From: Pinisolibacter aquiterrae
GTDB taxonomy: Bacteria > Pseudomonadota > Alphaproteobacteria > Rhizobiales > Ancalomicrobiaceae
Length of the DNA stretch: 64,000 nt
Assembly (NCBI RefSeq): GCF_019160155.1
Contig: NZ_JAFNIH010000019.1
Span: forward strand, 372,001 to 436,000
Direction of reading: 5' to 3'
Of this stretch, positions 35,728 to 44,882 are shown piece after piece (positions within the stretch are counted from its first letter, which is position 1; each line of letters opens with the position of its first letter). A model generated the notes under the pieces. That model did not search any database, had not been told where the DNA came from, and saw only the letters and a list, made by a program, of their open reading frames with translations. Position numbers and translations under genes: made by a program.

Positions 35728-38094
35728 ATGGAATGGTTGGGGATGCTGCTCGACACGGTCGTCGGCGGACTGCCGTCGGCGGCGGCGGCACTCTGCCCGG
35801 AGCACCTGAAGAGGCGATGGCAGCAGCGGCTCGCCGACAAGAATCCGTTCGCGACCATCTCGGACAACCATGATCTCATCCGGGCGACTAGGCTCGCGTG
35901 GATCGAGGCCGCGCAAGACGTTCTGGAGGCGGCACAAGCGCGAAAGTCAGATCGGGAATGGCACTCGCAATACGCGAGCATCTCAGCCTTCCACGACACG
36001 ATTCGGGACATCCTGCTCGACGTGCGCGAAGACGCGCTCGACCGGCGCAAGGCCCCTGGCCATTCCCCGATCGACGTGCATGTCGAGGCCGTGATCGCCG
36101 GCGTCCCAGAACGGATCTCTCTCGGCGAGCATGCGGCGAAAGGCGCGTCGGTGAGTGCCGGCTTCACCAAAACGCTGGCCGAACTCAGCAACTGGAGCGT
36201 GCCGGAAATTCCCCCGATCTTTCAACAGATCGCCGACGTCGGCCTCGCCCCCCATGGTGGAGGGGCGGCGCGGTCCTTCGGCGAGTTGGTCTTCGCGGCC
36301 TTCGCCGAAATCCTGAAGGATCCCAGGAAATACCCGCAAGCGTGCGAGGCCTTCCACATCGCCACCGAAAAGCTCGGTCGCGACCTCGGCCGAGCGACAC
36401 TCGACGCCGTGCGCGGGCTCGACGATCGGCTGGATGCTCTGACCTCGCAACTCGATGCGCTCGGCATCCTGCGCGCTGGCGTCATCCACCATCTGGAGCT
36501 CATACCGAAGATTGCGGACGATGCCGCAGCGACGCGCGACGGCGTCACTTCGGCGAACGACAAGCTCGACAAAATCATGCGGCGGATAGCGCAAGCCGAA
36601 GGCGTCCCGCTCGACGCGTTGCGCACCATCCTGACCGACATGGGCGAGGCGGCGGACGAACTCGACGCCGATCAAATCGAAGAACGGCTCAGAGCCAAGG
36701 CAGGTGAATTCAAGGCTCTGACCGACCGGCTGAACCGCCTCTCCAACGACGATCCCGAAGTCCGAGGACTGCGCCACGCGGCGGCCGAAGCGCTGGGCAT
36801 GGGCCGTTTCGCGCAGGCCGACACGCACCTCGCCGCCGCCGAAGAGCGCGATCTCGCAGGTCTGGAGGATCTGGAGGCGCTGGCGAAACAGAAGCGCCTC
36901 TCCGCAGCCGAAAGCCGCGCCGGGCGAGCCGCCGCCGCCAAGCTGCGCACCAGCCCGGACGGATACCGCGAAGCTGCGAGCCACTACGGTGAGGCCGCTC
37001 GGATCGCCGCACCCGCCGACCCCGGAATCTCGCGCGACTACGCGCGCCGGAAGGGCATGACGTTGATCGATCTGGGCGCCGAGTTCGGTCTGAACAATGC
37101 GCTTCTCGAAGCGGTCGATCATTTCAGGGAGATGACGAGCACTGTCGATCGGACCGACGATCCGCTCGAATGGGCAAGGACACAAGCCAGTCTCGGCACG
37201 GCGCTCATGAAGCTCGGTGAACGTGAAGGAGGTGTGGAGCGATTGAAGGAGGCGGTTGTCGCCTTCCGTGCGGTGCTGAAAGTCCGACGTTGGGATCGCG
37301 GTCCGCTCGAGTGGGCGATCGCACAGACCAACCTCGCCACGACACTCCTCAGGCTCGGTGAGAGAGAAAGTGGAACGGCGCGGCTCAAGGAGGCAGTCAC
37401 GGCCTTTCGTGCCGTATTGACCGTGCACCGTCGGAATCGTGTGCCGCTCCGATGGGCGATGACGCAGACCAATCTCGGCGTCGCACTCTCGATACTCGGC
37501 GAGCGTGAGGGCGAGGGCGAACGCGGTACGGCAAGATTGGAGGAGGCGGTCGAGGCTTACCGGGCAGCGCTCGAGGAATACCGGCAAGACGTCGTGCCAC
37601 TCCGATGGGCCATGACGCAGGCCAATCTCGGCACCACGCTCATGAGGCTCGGCCAACGCGAGGGCAGAACAACGCGGCTGCAAGAGGCGGTCGCCGCTTT
37701 CCGCGCGGCATTGAAGGAACAAACGCGAGAGCGCGATCCGGTGGAATGGGCGAGGACGCAGACCAATCTCGGCCTCACCCTCTTCATGCTCGGCGAGCGC
37801 GAGAAGAACACCACCGGGATGAAAGAGGCTCTCGTTGCTTTGAACGCGGCACTGGAGGAACGAAGGCAGGATCGCGCGCCACGCGACTGGGCGAACACGC
37901 TTTGCCTTGCGGGCGACGTCTTACGGACCATTGCCGACCAGAACCATGATCTCATTCTCGCCCAACTGGCCCTACGACAGATAGAGGACACGCGCCAAGC
38001 ATTCCACGCATACGGCAACGAGCGCGAACGGGTCTACCATGCCGAACAGAGTCGCGCGGCGCGAGAGTTGGTCGAGCGGTTGCGAAGAGGGTGA
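35728..38094 (+). CDS. Large TPR-repeat protein, possible modular sensor/defence protein
   Basis: The 788-residue protein has no recognised enzymatic motif. Residues 1-30 are hydrophobic (WLGMLLDTVVGGLPSAAAAL), possibly a membrane or lipid contact. A helical domain of about 240 residues follows, then a coiled-coil-like region. A conserved-looking linker (AEGVPLDALRTILTDMGE, RLSNDDPEVRGLRHAA, HYGEAARIAAP) precedes five and a half TPR-type repeats of 47 residues with the pattern PLxWAxTQxNLGxxLxxLGERE, from about residue 479 to 718. From memory, similar C-terminal modules in rhizobial proteins are joined to TIR, caspase-like or NTPase domains. ATG at 35728 has GGAG six bases upstream; an ATG at 35650 would add 26 residues. 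The base composition is clearly less GC-rich than the neighbours, suggesting transfer. Confidence 0.8.
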   Translation: MEWLGMLLDTVVGGLPSAAAALCPEHLKRRWQQRLADKNPFATISDNHDLIRATRLAWIEAAQDVLEAAQARKSDREWHSQYASISAFHDTIRDILLDVREDALDRRKAPGHSPIDVHVEAVIAGVPERISLGEHAAKGASVSAGFTKTLAELSNWSVPEIPPIFQQIADVGLAPHGGGAARSFGELVFAAFAEILKDPRKYPQACEAFHIATEKLGRDLGRATLDAVRGLDDRLDALTSQLDALGILRAGVIHHLELIPKIADDAAATRDGVTSANDKLDKIMRRIAQAEGVPLDALRTILTDMGEAADELDADQIEERLRAKAGEFKALTDRLNRLSNDDPEVRGLRHAAAEALGMGRFAQADTHLAAAEERDLAGLEDLEALAKQKRLSAAESRAGRAAAAKLRTSPDGYREAASHYGEAARIAAPADPGISRDYARRKGMTLIDLGAEFGLNNALLEAVDHFREMTSTVDRTDDPLEWARTQASLGTALMKLGEREGGVERLKEAVVAFRAVLKVRRWDRGPLEWAIAQTNLATTLLRLGERESGTARLKEAVTAFRAVLTVHRRNRVPLRWAMTQTNLGVALSILGEREGEGERGTARLEEAVEAYRAALEEYRQDVVPLRWAMTQANLGTTLMRLGQREGRTTRLQEAVAAFRAALKEQTRERDPVEWARTQTNLGLTLFMLGEREKNTTGMKEALVALNAALEERRQDRAPRDWANTLCLAGDVLRTIADQNHDLILAQLALRQIEDTRQAFHAYGNERERVYHAEQSRAARELVERLRRG

Positions 38095-38164
38095 TGGAAC
38101 GGGTCATGTCTGGAGTACGGCGAGTGTCGAGGCACCCGCCGAACCCCAGAGGAACACATGCCCC

Positions 38165-39427
38165 TCACCCCACCGGCCGTTCGTCGGCGATCACCTTGCC
38201 GTCCCTCGGCAGCGCGCCCGGCTCCACCCGGACGACGCCGCCCTTGAGCTTGGTCACCGCCTGCAGGGTCGCCGCCACCTTCGCCGGCAGGGCGCCGTCC
38301 TCCGTCTCGGTCTCGATGCGGAGCTCCATCGCGTCCTGCTCGCGCTCGCGGGTCACGACCAGCCGCGCCAGCCGGATCTCGGGATGGCGCTTCACCACCC
38401 GGTCGATGTCGGAGGGGTCGACGAACATGCCCTTGACCTTGGCCTTCTGGTCGGCGCGGCCCATCCAGCCCTTGATGCGCGGGCCGGTCCGGCCGCAGGG
38501 AGAGGCCTCGGTGAGCAGCGCCGAGAGGTCGCCCGTGCCGAGCCGGATCACCGGATGGACCGTGTCCGCCCGGCTCACCACCACCTCGCCGACCTCGCCC
38601 GGCGCGACCGCGTCGCTCGTCCCCGGCCGCACGATCTCGAGCACGATCCGCTCGTCGACCACCATCCCCGGATTGACCGAGCCGTCCGGCGCGTCGGTCT
38701 CGTAGGCGACCAGTCCCACGTCGGCGATCGCGTAGCATTGCCGCACCTTGACCCCGCGCGCCTCGAGCTCGGCGCGAAGCGTCGCCGGCAGCGCCGCGCC
38801 GGTCACCAGCGCCACTTGCAGGGACGAGGTGTCGCGGCCGAGCTCGCGGCCCGAATCGAGCAGGATCTTGAGGAAGTCGGGCGTCCCGACATAGGCGCGC
38901 GGCCGATAGTGCTCGATCAGCTCGAGCTGCGCCTCCTTGTTGCCCGGCCCGGCCGGGATCACCGGGCAGCCGAGCGCCCGCGCCCCCGCGTCCAGAATGA
39001 AGCCGCCCGGCGTCAGGTGATAGGCGAAGGTGTTGAGCACCACGTCGCCCTTGCGGATTCCCGCCGCATGGAGCGCGCGCGCGGTGCCCCACCAGTCGGA
39101 CGCGGCGCCCTCGGGCTCGTAGACCGGCCCCGGCGAGGTGAAGAGATGCGCGACGCCGGAGAGATCCGACGGCGTGATCTCGGCGAAGGGCCGGTTCTCC
39201 GACTGCAACAGCTTCAGCGCGTCCTTGCGCAGCACCGGGATCGCCGCGAGGTCGCGATAATGGCGCAGCGCCATCGGCTCGACCGTGGAAAACCGCTTGC
39301 GCCACAGGCGCTTGCGCGCCAGATCGGCGATCGCGCCGGCCAGCGCCGCCATCTGCTCGCGTTCGCGCACACGCGGCCCCCGCGTCTCCGCCCGATCGAA
39401 CCCCCGCGCCATGGGACGCCCCCTCAT
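38165..39427 (-). CDS. Phenylacetate-CoA ligase-like adenylate-forming enzyme
   Basis: The 420-residue protein resembles PaaK-type ligases: SGVAHLFTSPGPVYEP in place of the nucleotide-binding loop, FAYHLTPGGFILDAGARALGC, YVGTPDFLKILLD, LVTGAALPATLRAELEARGVKVRQCYAIADVG, VVSRADTVHPVIRLGTGDLSALL, and GRADQKAKVKGMFVDPSDIDRV. These enzymes activate an aromatic carboxylate to its CoA thioester using ATP. The start overlaps the stop of the ABC ATPase gene as ATGA. A later ATG at 39412 is possible. Its place at the end of the importer operon suggests it activates the imported acid. Confidence 0.85.
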   Translation of the reverse strand: MRGRPMARGFDRAETRGPRVREREQMAALAGAIADLARKRLWRKRFSTVEPMALRHYRDLAAIPVLRKDALKLLQSENRPFAEITPSDLSGVAHLFTSPGPVYEPEGAASDWWGTARALHAAGIRKGDVVLNTFAYHLTPGGFILDAGARALGCPVIPAGPGNKEAQLELIEHYRPRAYVGTPDFLKILLDSGRELGRDTSSLQVALVTGAALPATLRAELEARGVKVRQCYAIADVGLVAYETDAPDGSVNPGMVVDERIVLEIVRPGTSDAVAPGEVGEVVVSRADTVHPVIRLGTGDLSALLTEASPCGRTGPRIKGWMGRADQKAKVKGMFVDPSDIDRVVKRHPEIRLARLVVTREREQDAMELRIETETEDGALPAKVAATLQAVTKLKGGVVRVEPGALPRDGKVIADERPVG

Positions 39428-40260
39428 GCCAGCCAGCGCTTGCGCCGCTTGTAGTGTTTGACTTCCTTGAAACTCTTGCGCCCCGCCGCCGCCACGCCGA
39501 GGTAGAATTCCTTGACGTCCTCGTTCTCCGCCAAGGCCTTCGCCTCGCCGTCCATGACGATTCGCCCCGATTCGAGAATGTAGCCGTGGGTCGCCCAACG
39601 CAACGCGACCGCCGTGTTCTGCTCGGCGAGCAGGAACGAGACGCCCTCTTGCGTGTTGAGCCGATGGACGATCTCGAAGATCTCGTCGACGATCTGCGGC
39701 GCCAGCCCCATCGAGGGCTCGTCGAGCAGGATCATCGTCGGCCGCGACATCAGCGCCCGCCCCACCGCCACCATCTGCTGCTCGCCGCCCGAGGTGTAGC
39801 CGGCGAGCGACTTGCGGCGCTGCTTGAGGCGCGGAAAGAGCTCGTAGACCTTCTCGAGATCCGCCTTGATCGCGCCGCGCCCGTCGGCCCGGGTGAAGGC
39901 GCCGGTCAGGAGATTGTCCTCGACCGTCAGATGGCCGAAACAGTGCCGGCCCTCCATCACCTGGATGCAGCCGCGCCGCACCAACTCGTTGGGCGAGAGA
40001 TCCTGCACCTCCTCGCCGTTGAAGACGATCTTGCCCTTGGTCACCTCGCCGCGTTCGGCGTGGAGCAGGTTGGAGACCGCCTTCAGCGTCGTCGTCTTGC
40101 CGGCGCCGTTGGCGCCGAGCAGCGCCACCACGCCGCCCTTCGGCACCGTCAAGGAAACGCCCTTCAGCACCAGCGCGACGTGGTCGTAGACCACTTCGAT
40201 GTTGTCCACGGCGAGCAGCGGCCGGGCCGCGGGCGTCGTCTCGGATGTCTTCTCGGACAT
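39424..40260 (-). CDS. livF: Branched-chain-type ABC transporter ATPase, LivF-like
   Basis: The 278-residue ATPase has Walker A GANGAGKTT, the Q-loop region CIQVMEGRHCFGHLTVEDNL, signature SGGEQQ, and Walker B MILLDEPSMGLAP, the pattern of LivF-type subunits. The C-terminal YKRRKRWLA tail is basic. It works with LivG, LivH, LivM and LivK encoded on the same strand. The symbol denotes subunit type, since the substrate may not be an amino acid. Its end is coupled to the ligase gene. Confidence 0.9.
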   Translation of the reverse strand: MSEKTSETTPAARPLLAVDNIEVVYDHVALVLKGVSLTVPKGGVVALLGANGAGKTTTLKAVSNLLHAERGEVTKGKIVFNGEEVQDLSPNELVRRGCIQVMEGRHCFGHLTVEDNLLTGAFTRADGRGAIKADLEKVYELFPRLKQRRKSLAGYTSGGEQQMVAVGRALMSRPTMILLDEPSMGLAPQIVDEIFEIVHRLNTQEGVSFLLAEQNTAVALRWATHGYILESGRIVMDGEAKALAENEDVKEFYLGVAAAGRKSFKEVKHYKRRKRWLA

Positions 40261-40413
40261 GGGGTGTCGGTGCCTCGATGAGGTGTCGAGTGGGAAGGAG
40301 CCGTGGACGAAGTGTGGGTCAGACCTTCGCCCACGGCGATCGCCCGGGAGCGGCGAACCGCTCGCGCGCTTCGACGGGCCGCTCGGGGGCCGCCCGTCGA
40401 TTCGATCGCGACC

Positions 40414-41745
40414 TCAGCGGCCGCCACAGGCCTCGGTGCGCGCCGGCCACGGCGCGTTCTTGTCGGCATAGGCCTTGGCGTCGGCGAGAAGCGTCGGACG
40501 AATCTTGTCCGTCATCGGCTCGATCCAGTCGGAGACCTTCACCCACTTGGCCCCGTCCCACTGCTGCACGTAGACCGGGTTCTCACCGGAATGGTCGTCG
40601 CAGGTGACCTTCATCGGCGCCATGAAGCCCTCGAGCCCCATTTCCTTGATGCGGGCGGCGTCGATGTTGAGCGTCTCGAGACCGGCGCGCATGTCGGCGG
40701 CGTCGATCATCTTCTTGCCGGCGATCTTCTGCGCGTTGCGGATCGCCTCGGCGATCAGCATCGAGTTGTAGACGCCGTGATTGTAGTTGTTCTCGCCGAT
40801 GCGATCCTCGCCCTTCACCTGCGACAGGCCCTTGGCGAAGACGTATTTCTTGATGTCGGCGAGCGCGGGATAGTTCGCGCCGGTGCCGTTGAAGTTGAGC
40901 GTCAGGAAGCCCTTGGCGCCCGCGCCGCCGGCCTTGGCGTCGTCGTCGCCGCCGGAGAACCACACGCCGATGAAGCGATCCATCGGATAGCCGATCTTGG
41001 CGGCCTCCTTGACGGCGGTCGGGTTCATCGCGCCCCAGCCCCACATGATCATCCAATCGGGGCTGTCCGACTGGACGTTCAGCCACTGCGACGACTGATC
41101 CTGCATCTTGTCGCCGGGCACCGGATATTTGGCGAGCTTGAAGCCGTTCTCCTTGGCGAGCTCTTCCAGGAGCGGGATCGGCTCCTTGCCGTAGGGCGCG
41201 TCGAGATAGATGTAGCCGATGGTCTTGCCCTTGAGCTTGGCCATGCCGCCCGACTTCTCGGCGATGTACTTGATCGCGACCGAGGCGCCGTCCCAATAGG
41301 TCATCGGCGGATTGAACACCCACGGGAAGGTCTTGCCGTCCGCCGCGGCGGACAGGCCGTAGGCCATCGACAGGACCGGGATCTTGTCGACGCCGGCCTT
41401 GGGGATCAGCTGAAGCGTGATGCCGGTCGACCAGGGATTGTAGACGAGCGCGCCCTTGCCCTTGGTGGCCTCGTAGCACTCGACACCCTTCTGGGAGTTG
41501 TAGCCGGTCTCGCATTCCTCGAGCGCCAGCTTCACACCGCCGATGCCGCCGTCGCGCTGATTGAGCATCTCGAGATAGTCGTGCATGCCGTCGGCGATGC
41601 CGATGCCCGAACCGGCATAGGCGCCGGTGCGATAGGTGAGCAGCGGCACGTAGAGGCTCTCCTCCGCATGCGCCGTCGAGATCGGCGGCAGGACGGCGGC
41701 GATCACCGAGGCCACTGAAAAGGCTAGTCCAAGACGTCCGAACAT
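40414..41745 (-). CDS. livK: Branched-chain-type ABC substrate-binding protein, LivK-like
   Basis: The 443-residue protein has a signal peptide (LGLAFSVASVIAAVLPPISTAHAEES) and a type I periplasmic binding fold. It contains PLLTYRTGAYAGSGIGIADGMHDYLEMLNQRDGGIGG, YNPWSTGITLQLIPKAG, and IGYIYLDAPYGKEPIPLLEELAKENG. The subgroup is that found with aromatic acid or acyl-CoA ligase genes rather than with leucine transport. GGAGGAAA lies eight bases from the ATG. Two cysteine pairs (ECETGYNSQKGVEC, TCDD...ACGGR) may form disulfides. Confidence 0.88.
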   Translation of the reverse strand: MFGRLGLAFSVASVIAAVLPPISTAHAEESLYVPLLTYRTGAYAGSGIGIADGMHDYLEMLNQRDGGIGGVKLALEECETGYNSQKGVECYEATKGKGALVYNPWSTGITLQLIPKAGVDKIPVLSMAYGLSAAADGKTFPWVFNPPMTYWDGASVAIKYIAEKSGGMAKLKGKTIGYIYLDAPYGKEPIPLLEELAKENGFKLAKYPVPGDKMQDQSSQWLNVQSDSPDWMIMWGWGAMNPTAVKEAAKIGYPMDRFIGVWFSGGDDDAKAGGAGAKGFLTLNFNGTGANYPALADIKKYVFAKGLSQVKGEDRIGENNYNHGVYNSMLIAEAIRNAQKIAGKKMIDAADMRAGLETLNIDAARIKEMGLEGFMAPMKVTCDDHSGENPVYVQQWDGAKWVKVSDWIEPMTDKIRPTLLADAKAYADKNAPWPARTEACGGR

Positions 41746-41863
41746 CTGCGTTTCCTCCGCTCTCGGTGCCGCTCCCCCGTCTCGTTCGCGGGAGATGTGA
41801 CACCCTGGGCCGTCGTCGCACGAGGTCCGCCGACCGGCCCGTGCCGGCGGATGGGGGCGCCCC

Positions 41864-42940
41864 TCACCAGGGGAAGGGCCACACCCGAAGCTTCTGCTTG
41901 GTCACCGCCCACAGGCGCGCGAGCCCGTGCGGTTCCACGATCAGGAAGAAGATGATCAGCGCGCCGACGATCATCGAATTGACGTGCTCGACCCGCGCCG
42001 AGGGCACGTCGATGCCGACGAGGCCGGGCGCGAACTTGATGACGACCGGCAGCGCCCAGATGAAGGCCGCGCCGAGCCACGATCCGAGCAGGCTGCCGAG
42101 CCCGCCGATGATCACCATGAACAGCACCTGGAACGACAGCGTGATGCCGAAGGCCGAGGGCTCGGCCGCGCCCAGCCAGAAGAACACCATCATCGCCCCG
42201 GCGACGCCGGCGAGATAGGACGAGACCGCGAAGGCGAGGAGCTTCGCCGGCAACAGCCGCACACCCATCAGCTCCGCTGCGATGTCCATGTCGCGCACCA
42301 TCATCCAGGTCCGCCCGATGCGGCCGTGGACGAGGTTCGAGGTGATCCAGGTGAGGAACACGACGAGCCCCAGCACCACGAAATAGCGCGTCAGCGGATC
42401 CGCCTCCGGCCCCGAGATCGACAGGCCGAACAGCGTCCGCCGCACCGCCTCGATGGCGCCGGAAGACGAATAGTCGGTGAGCCAGCCCATCCGCACGAAG
42501 CACCACTCGAGGAAGAACTGCGCCGCCAGCGTCGTCACCGCCAGATAGAGCCCTTTGATGCGGAGCGACGGCAGGCCGAAGATCACGCCGATCCCGGCCG
42601 AGAAGACCCCCGAGCAGAGGATCCACACCAGGAGGTTCACCTCGGGAAAGGCATTGGCGAGCTTGTAGGCGGCATAGGCGCCGACGCCCATGAAGGCGCC
42701 GGTGCCGAGCGAGATCTGCCCCGCGTAGCCGGTCAGGATGTTGAGCCCGATCGCCGCCAGCGTGAAGATCAGGCCGGGGATCAGGATCGAGGTCAGAACG
42801 AAGTCGTTCGAGACCAGCGGCAACACCACCACGGCGATCGCCAGCAGCACGAGGATGCCGATCCGATCCTGACGGATCGGAAACACCGCCATGTCGGCCG
42901 CGTAGGTCGATTTGAACTGTCCGACTTCACGATAGAACAT
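41864..42940 (-). CDS. livM: Branched-chain-type ABC permease, LivM-like
   Basis: The 358-residue membrane protein has eight or more helices. It carries the LivM segment LNILTGYAGQISLGTGAFMGVGAYAAYKL in three adjacent stretches, then GLPSLRIKGLYLAVTTLAAQFFLEW, and the C-terminal MVIIGGLGSLLGSWLGAAFIWALP. These are the family hallmarks. It pairs with LivH to form the channel. A 177-base gap with a nested palindrome separates it from livH. Confidence 0.92.
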   Translation of the reverse strand: MFYREVGQFKSTYAADMAVFPIRQDRIGILVLLAIAVVVLPLVSNDFVLTSILIPGLIFTLAAIGLNILTGYAGQISLGTGAFMGVGAYAAYKLANAFPEVNLLVWILCSGVFSAGIGVIFGLPSLRIKGLYLAVTTLAAQFFLEWCFVRMGWLTDYSSSGAIEAVRRTLFGLSISGPEADPLTRYFVVLGLVVFLTWITSNLVHGRIGRTWMMVRDMDIAAELMGVRLLPAKLLAFAVSSYLAGVAGAMMVFFWLGAAEPSAFGITLSFQVLFMVIIGGLGSLLGSWLGAAFIWALPVVIKFAPGLVGIDVPSARVEHVNSMIVGALIIFFLIVEPHGLARLWAVTKQKLRVWPFPW

Positions 42941-42991
42941 GGGTCTCGATCCTGAAGCTCGTCGTCGTCGAAAGGGAGCACGGGAACCGTC

Positions 42992-43061
42992 GGGCGGAAT
43001 AGGTGACGCCGTATTCCGCCATCGGCGCCCCGGGCGGAATACGGCTGTGCCTATTCCGCCC
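42992..43061. repeat. Nested palindromic repeat between livH and livM
   Basis: GGGCGGAATAGG (42992-43003) is complementary to CCTATTCCGCCC (43050-43061). Inside, CGTATTCCGCC (43010-43020) is complementary to GGCGGAATACG (43033-43043). The whole can fold as one long stem or as two adjacent hairpins. Repeats with the GGCGGAATA motif are widespread REP-like sequences in Proteobacteria. It may tune read-through between the two permease genes. Confidence 0.75.
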
Positions 43062-43117
43062 TACGAGGCCGCGTTCACCGGCGGCGATGGTGTCGTGGTG
43101 CATGGTCATCGTCGTCC

Positions 43118-44074
43118 TCACACCCGCTCGATGATCTTTTCGCCGAACAGGCCCTGCGGCCGGAACAGCAGGAAGCCGAGCGCGATCAGATAGGCGAGCC
43201 AGCTCTCGATGCCACCGCCCAAGAGCCGCCCCCAATAGATCTCGCCGACCTTCTCGCCGATGCCGATCATCAAGCCGCCGACGATGGCGCCCGGCACCGA
43301 GGTGAAGCCGCCGAGGATCAGCACCGGCAGCGCCTTCAGCGCGATGATCTCGAGATCGAACGACACTTGCGAGCGCGCCCCCCACATGATGCCGGTGACC
43401 AGCGCGACGACGCCGGCGGCGAACCACACGATCACCCAGATCTTCTCGAGGGAGATGCCGACCGACAGCGCCGCCTGATGATCGTCGGCGACCGCCCGGA
43501 GCGCCCGGCCGATCTTGGTTCGGGCGAAGAACACCGCGAGGAAGGCCACCATCGCCAGCGCCACCACCGCGGCGGTGATGTCGATCTCCTTCAGGATCAG
43601 GGTCTTGCCGAAGAGCGGAACCCGCAGGACGTCGGTCGGAATGCCGAGCGCGCCGGTGATCATCACCTTGGGCTCGCCGCCGAACACCATCTCGCCGAGA
43701 CCGACCAGGAACCGCGTGAGGCCGATCGTCGCCATCAGGAGGATGATGTCGGGCTGGTTGACCAGCGGTCTCAGCACCAGCTTCTCGATGCCGAAGGCGA
43801 GGATCAGCATGGCGACGACCGCCGCCGCCAGGGCCAACCACCCCGGCATGCCCATCTCGGCGAGGCCGACCAGCGTCAGCGCGGCGAACACCACCATGAT
43901 GCCCTGGGCGAAGTTGAAGACTCCCGAGGCCTTGTAGATCAGCACGAAACCGAGCGCGACCAGCGCGTAGAGCACGCCGGAGACGAAGCCCTCCCACACC
44001 ACCTGGACCAGGAAGGTCGGGTTCGTGCCCATTCGGACGAAGGGATCGAGGAAGATCGAGGCGAGGAGATCCAT
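43118..44074 (-). CDS. livH: Branched-chain-type ABC permease, LivH-like
   Basis: The 318-residue membrane protein has the LivH pattern: FVSGVLYALVALGFVLIYKASGVFNFAQGIMVVFAAL near the start in consecutive helices, GRALRAVADDHQAALSVGISLEKIWVIVWF in the central cytosolic loop, and ALPVLILGGFTSVPGAIVGGLMIGI near the end. It forms the importer channel with LivM. It lies 13 bases downstream of livG. Confidence 0.92.
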   Translation of the reverse strand: MDLLASIFLDPFVRMGTNPTFLVQVVWEGFVSGVLYALVALGFVLIYKASGVFNFAQGIMVVFAALTLVGLAEMGMPGWLALAAAVVAMLILAFGIEKLVLRPLVNQPDIILLMATIGLTRFLVGLGEMVFGGEPKVMITGALGIPTDVLRVPLFGKTLILKEIDITAAVVALAMVAFLAVFFARTKIGRALRAVADDHQAALSVGISLEKIWVIVWFAAGVVALVTGIMWGARSQVSFDLEIIALKALPVLILGGFTSVPGAIVGGLMIGIGEKVGEIYWGRLLGGGIESWLAYLIALGFLLFRPQGLFGEKIIERV

Positions 44075-44087
44075 GGGTCGCTTCTCC

Positions 44088-44882
44088 TCAGTGGGACCGG
44101 CCGAGATAGGCGTCGATGACGGTCTGGTCGTTCTGGACCTCGTCGGGCGTGCCGTCGGCGATCTTGCGGCCGTATTCGAGCACCACCACCCGGTCGGAGA
44201 GATCCATCACCACCCCCATGTCGTGTTCGATGAGCGCGATCGTCGTGCCGTAGGTCTCGCGGATGTCGAGGATGAAGCGGCTCATGTCCTCCTTCTCCTC
44301 GAGGTTCATGCCGGCCATCGGTTCGTCGAGCAGCAGGAGTTCCGGCTCCTGGGCGAGCGCGCGCCCGAGTTCCACCCGCTTCTTGAGCCCGTAGGGGAGC
44401 TTGCCGACGGGCGTCTTGCGGATGTGCTGGATCTCCAGGAAGTCGATGATCTCCTCGACCTTGGCGCGGTGATCGATCTCCTCGGCGAGCGCCGGGCCGA
44501 AGCGCAGGCACTGCCAGAAGAAGCCGCGGGTCATCTTCAGGGTCCGCCCCGCCATGATGTTGTCGAGGGTGGAGAGCCCCTTGAAGAGCGCCACGTTCTG
44601 GAAGGTGCGGCCGATCCCGCGCCGCGCCGCCTCGTGCGGCCGGCGGCCCGTCCGCGCCTCGCCGCGATGGACCACACGACCGATCTGGGGATGGTAGAAA
44701 CCGTTGATGACGTTGAGCATCGACGTCTTGCCGGCGCCGTTCGGGCCGATGATCGCGCGCACCTCGCCCGCCTTGATGTCGAAGGACACGTCGGTCAAGG
44801 CCTTCACGCCGCCGAAGGAGAGCGAGATGTTCTCGACCGCGAGCAACTGCTTGCCGTGTTCGATCGGGGTGAGCCCACTCAT
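44088..44882 (-). CDS. livG: Branched-chain-type ABC transporter ATPase, LivG-like
   Basis: The 264-residue ATPase has Walker A GPNGAGKTS, the LivG-type segment RRGIGRTFQNVALFKGLSTLDNIMAG, a signature-like LPYGLKKRVELGRAL in which the usual LSGG is replaced by LPYG, Walker B LLLLDEPMAGM, and LIEHDMGVVMDLSDRVVVLEYG. The changed signature is common in LivG relatives that sit with acyl-CoA ligases. Its start overlaps the stop of the acyl-CoA ligase gene by four bases. Confidence 0.9.
   Translation of the reverse strand: MSGLTPIEHGKQLLAVENISLSFGGVKALTDVSFDIKAGEVRAIIGPNGAGKTSMLNVINGFYHPQIGRVVHRGEARTGRRPHEAARRGIGRTFQNVALFKGLSTLDNIMAGRTLKMTRGFFWQCLRFGPALAEEIDHRAKVEEIIDFLEIQHIRKTPVGKLPYGLKKRVELGRALAQEPELLLLDEPMAGMNLEEKEDMSRFILDIRETYGTTIALIEHDMGVVMDLSDRVVVLEYGRKIADGTPDEVQNDQTVIDAYLGRSH

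Noticed and set aside
44088-44882. LivG judged inactive because LSGG is replaced by LPYG
   Set aside because: Walker A, Walker B and the H-loop are intact, and this substitution is common in importer ATPases beside acyl-CoA ligases.
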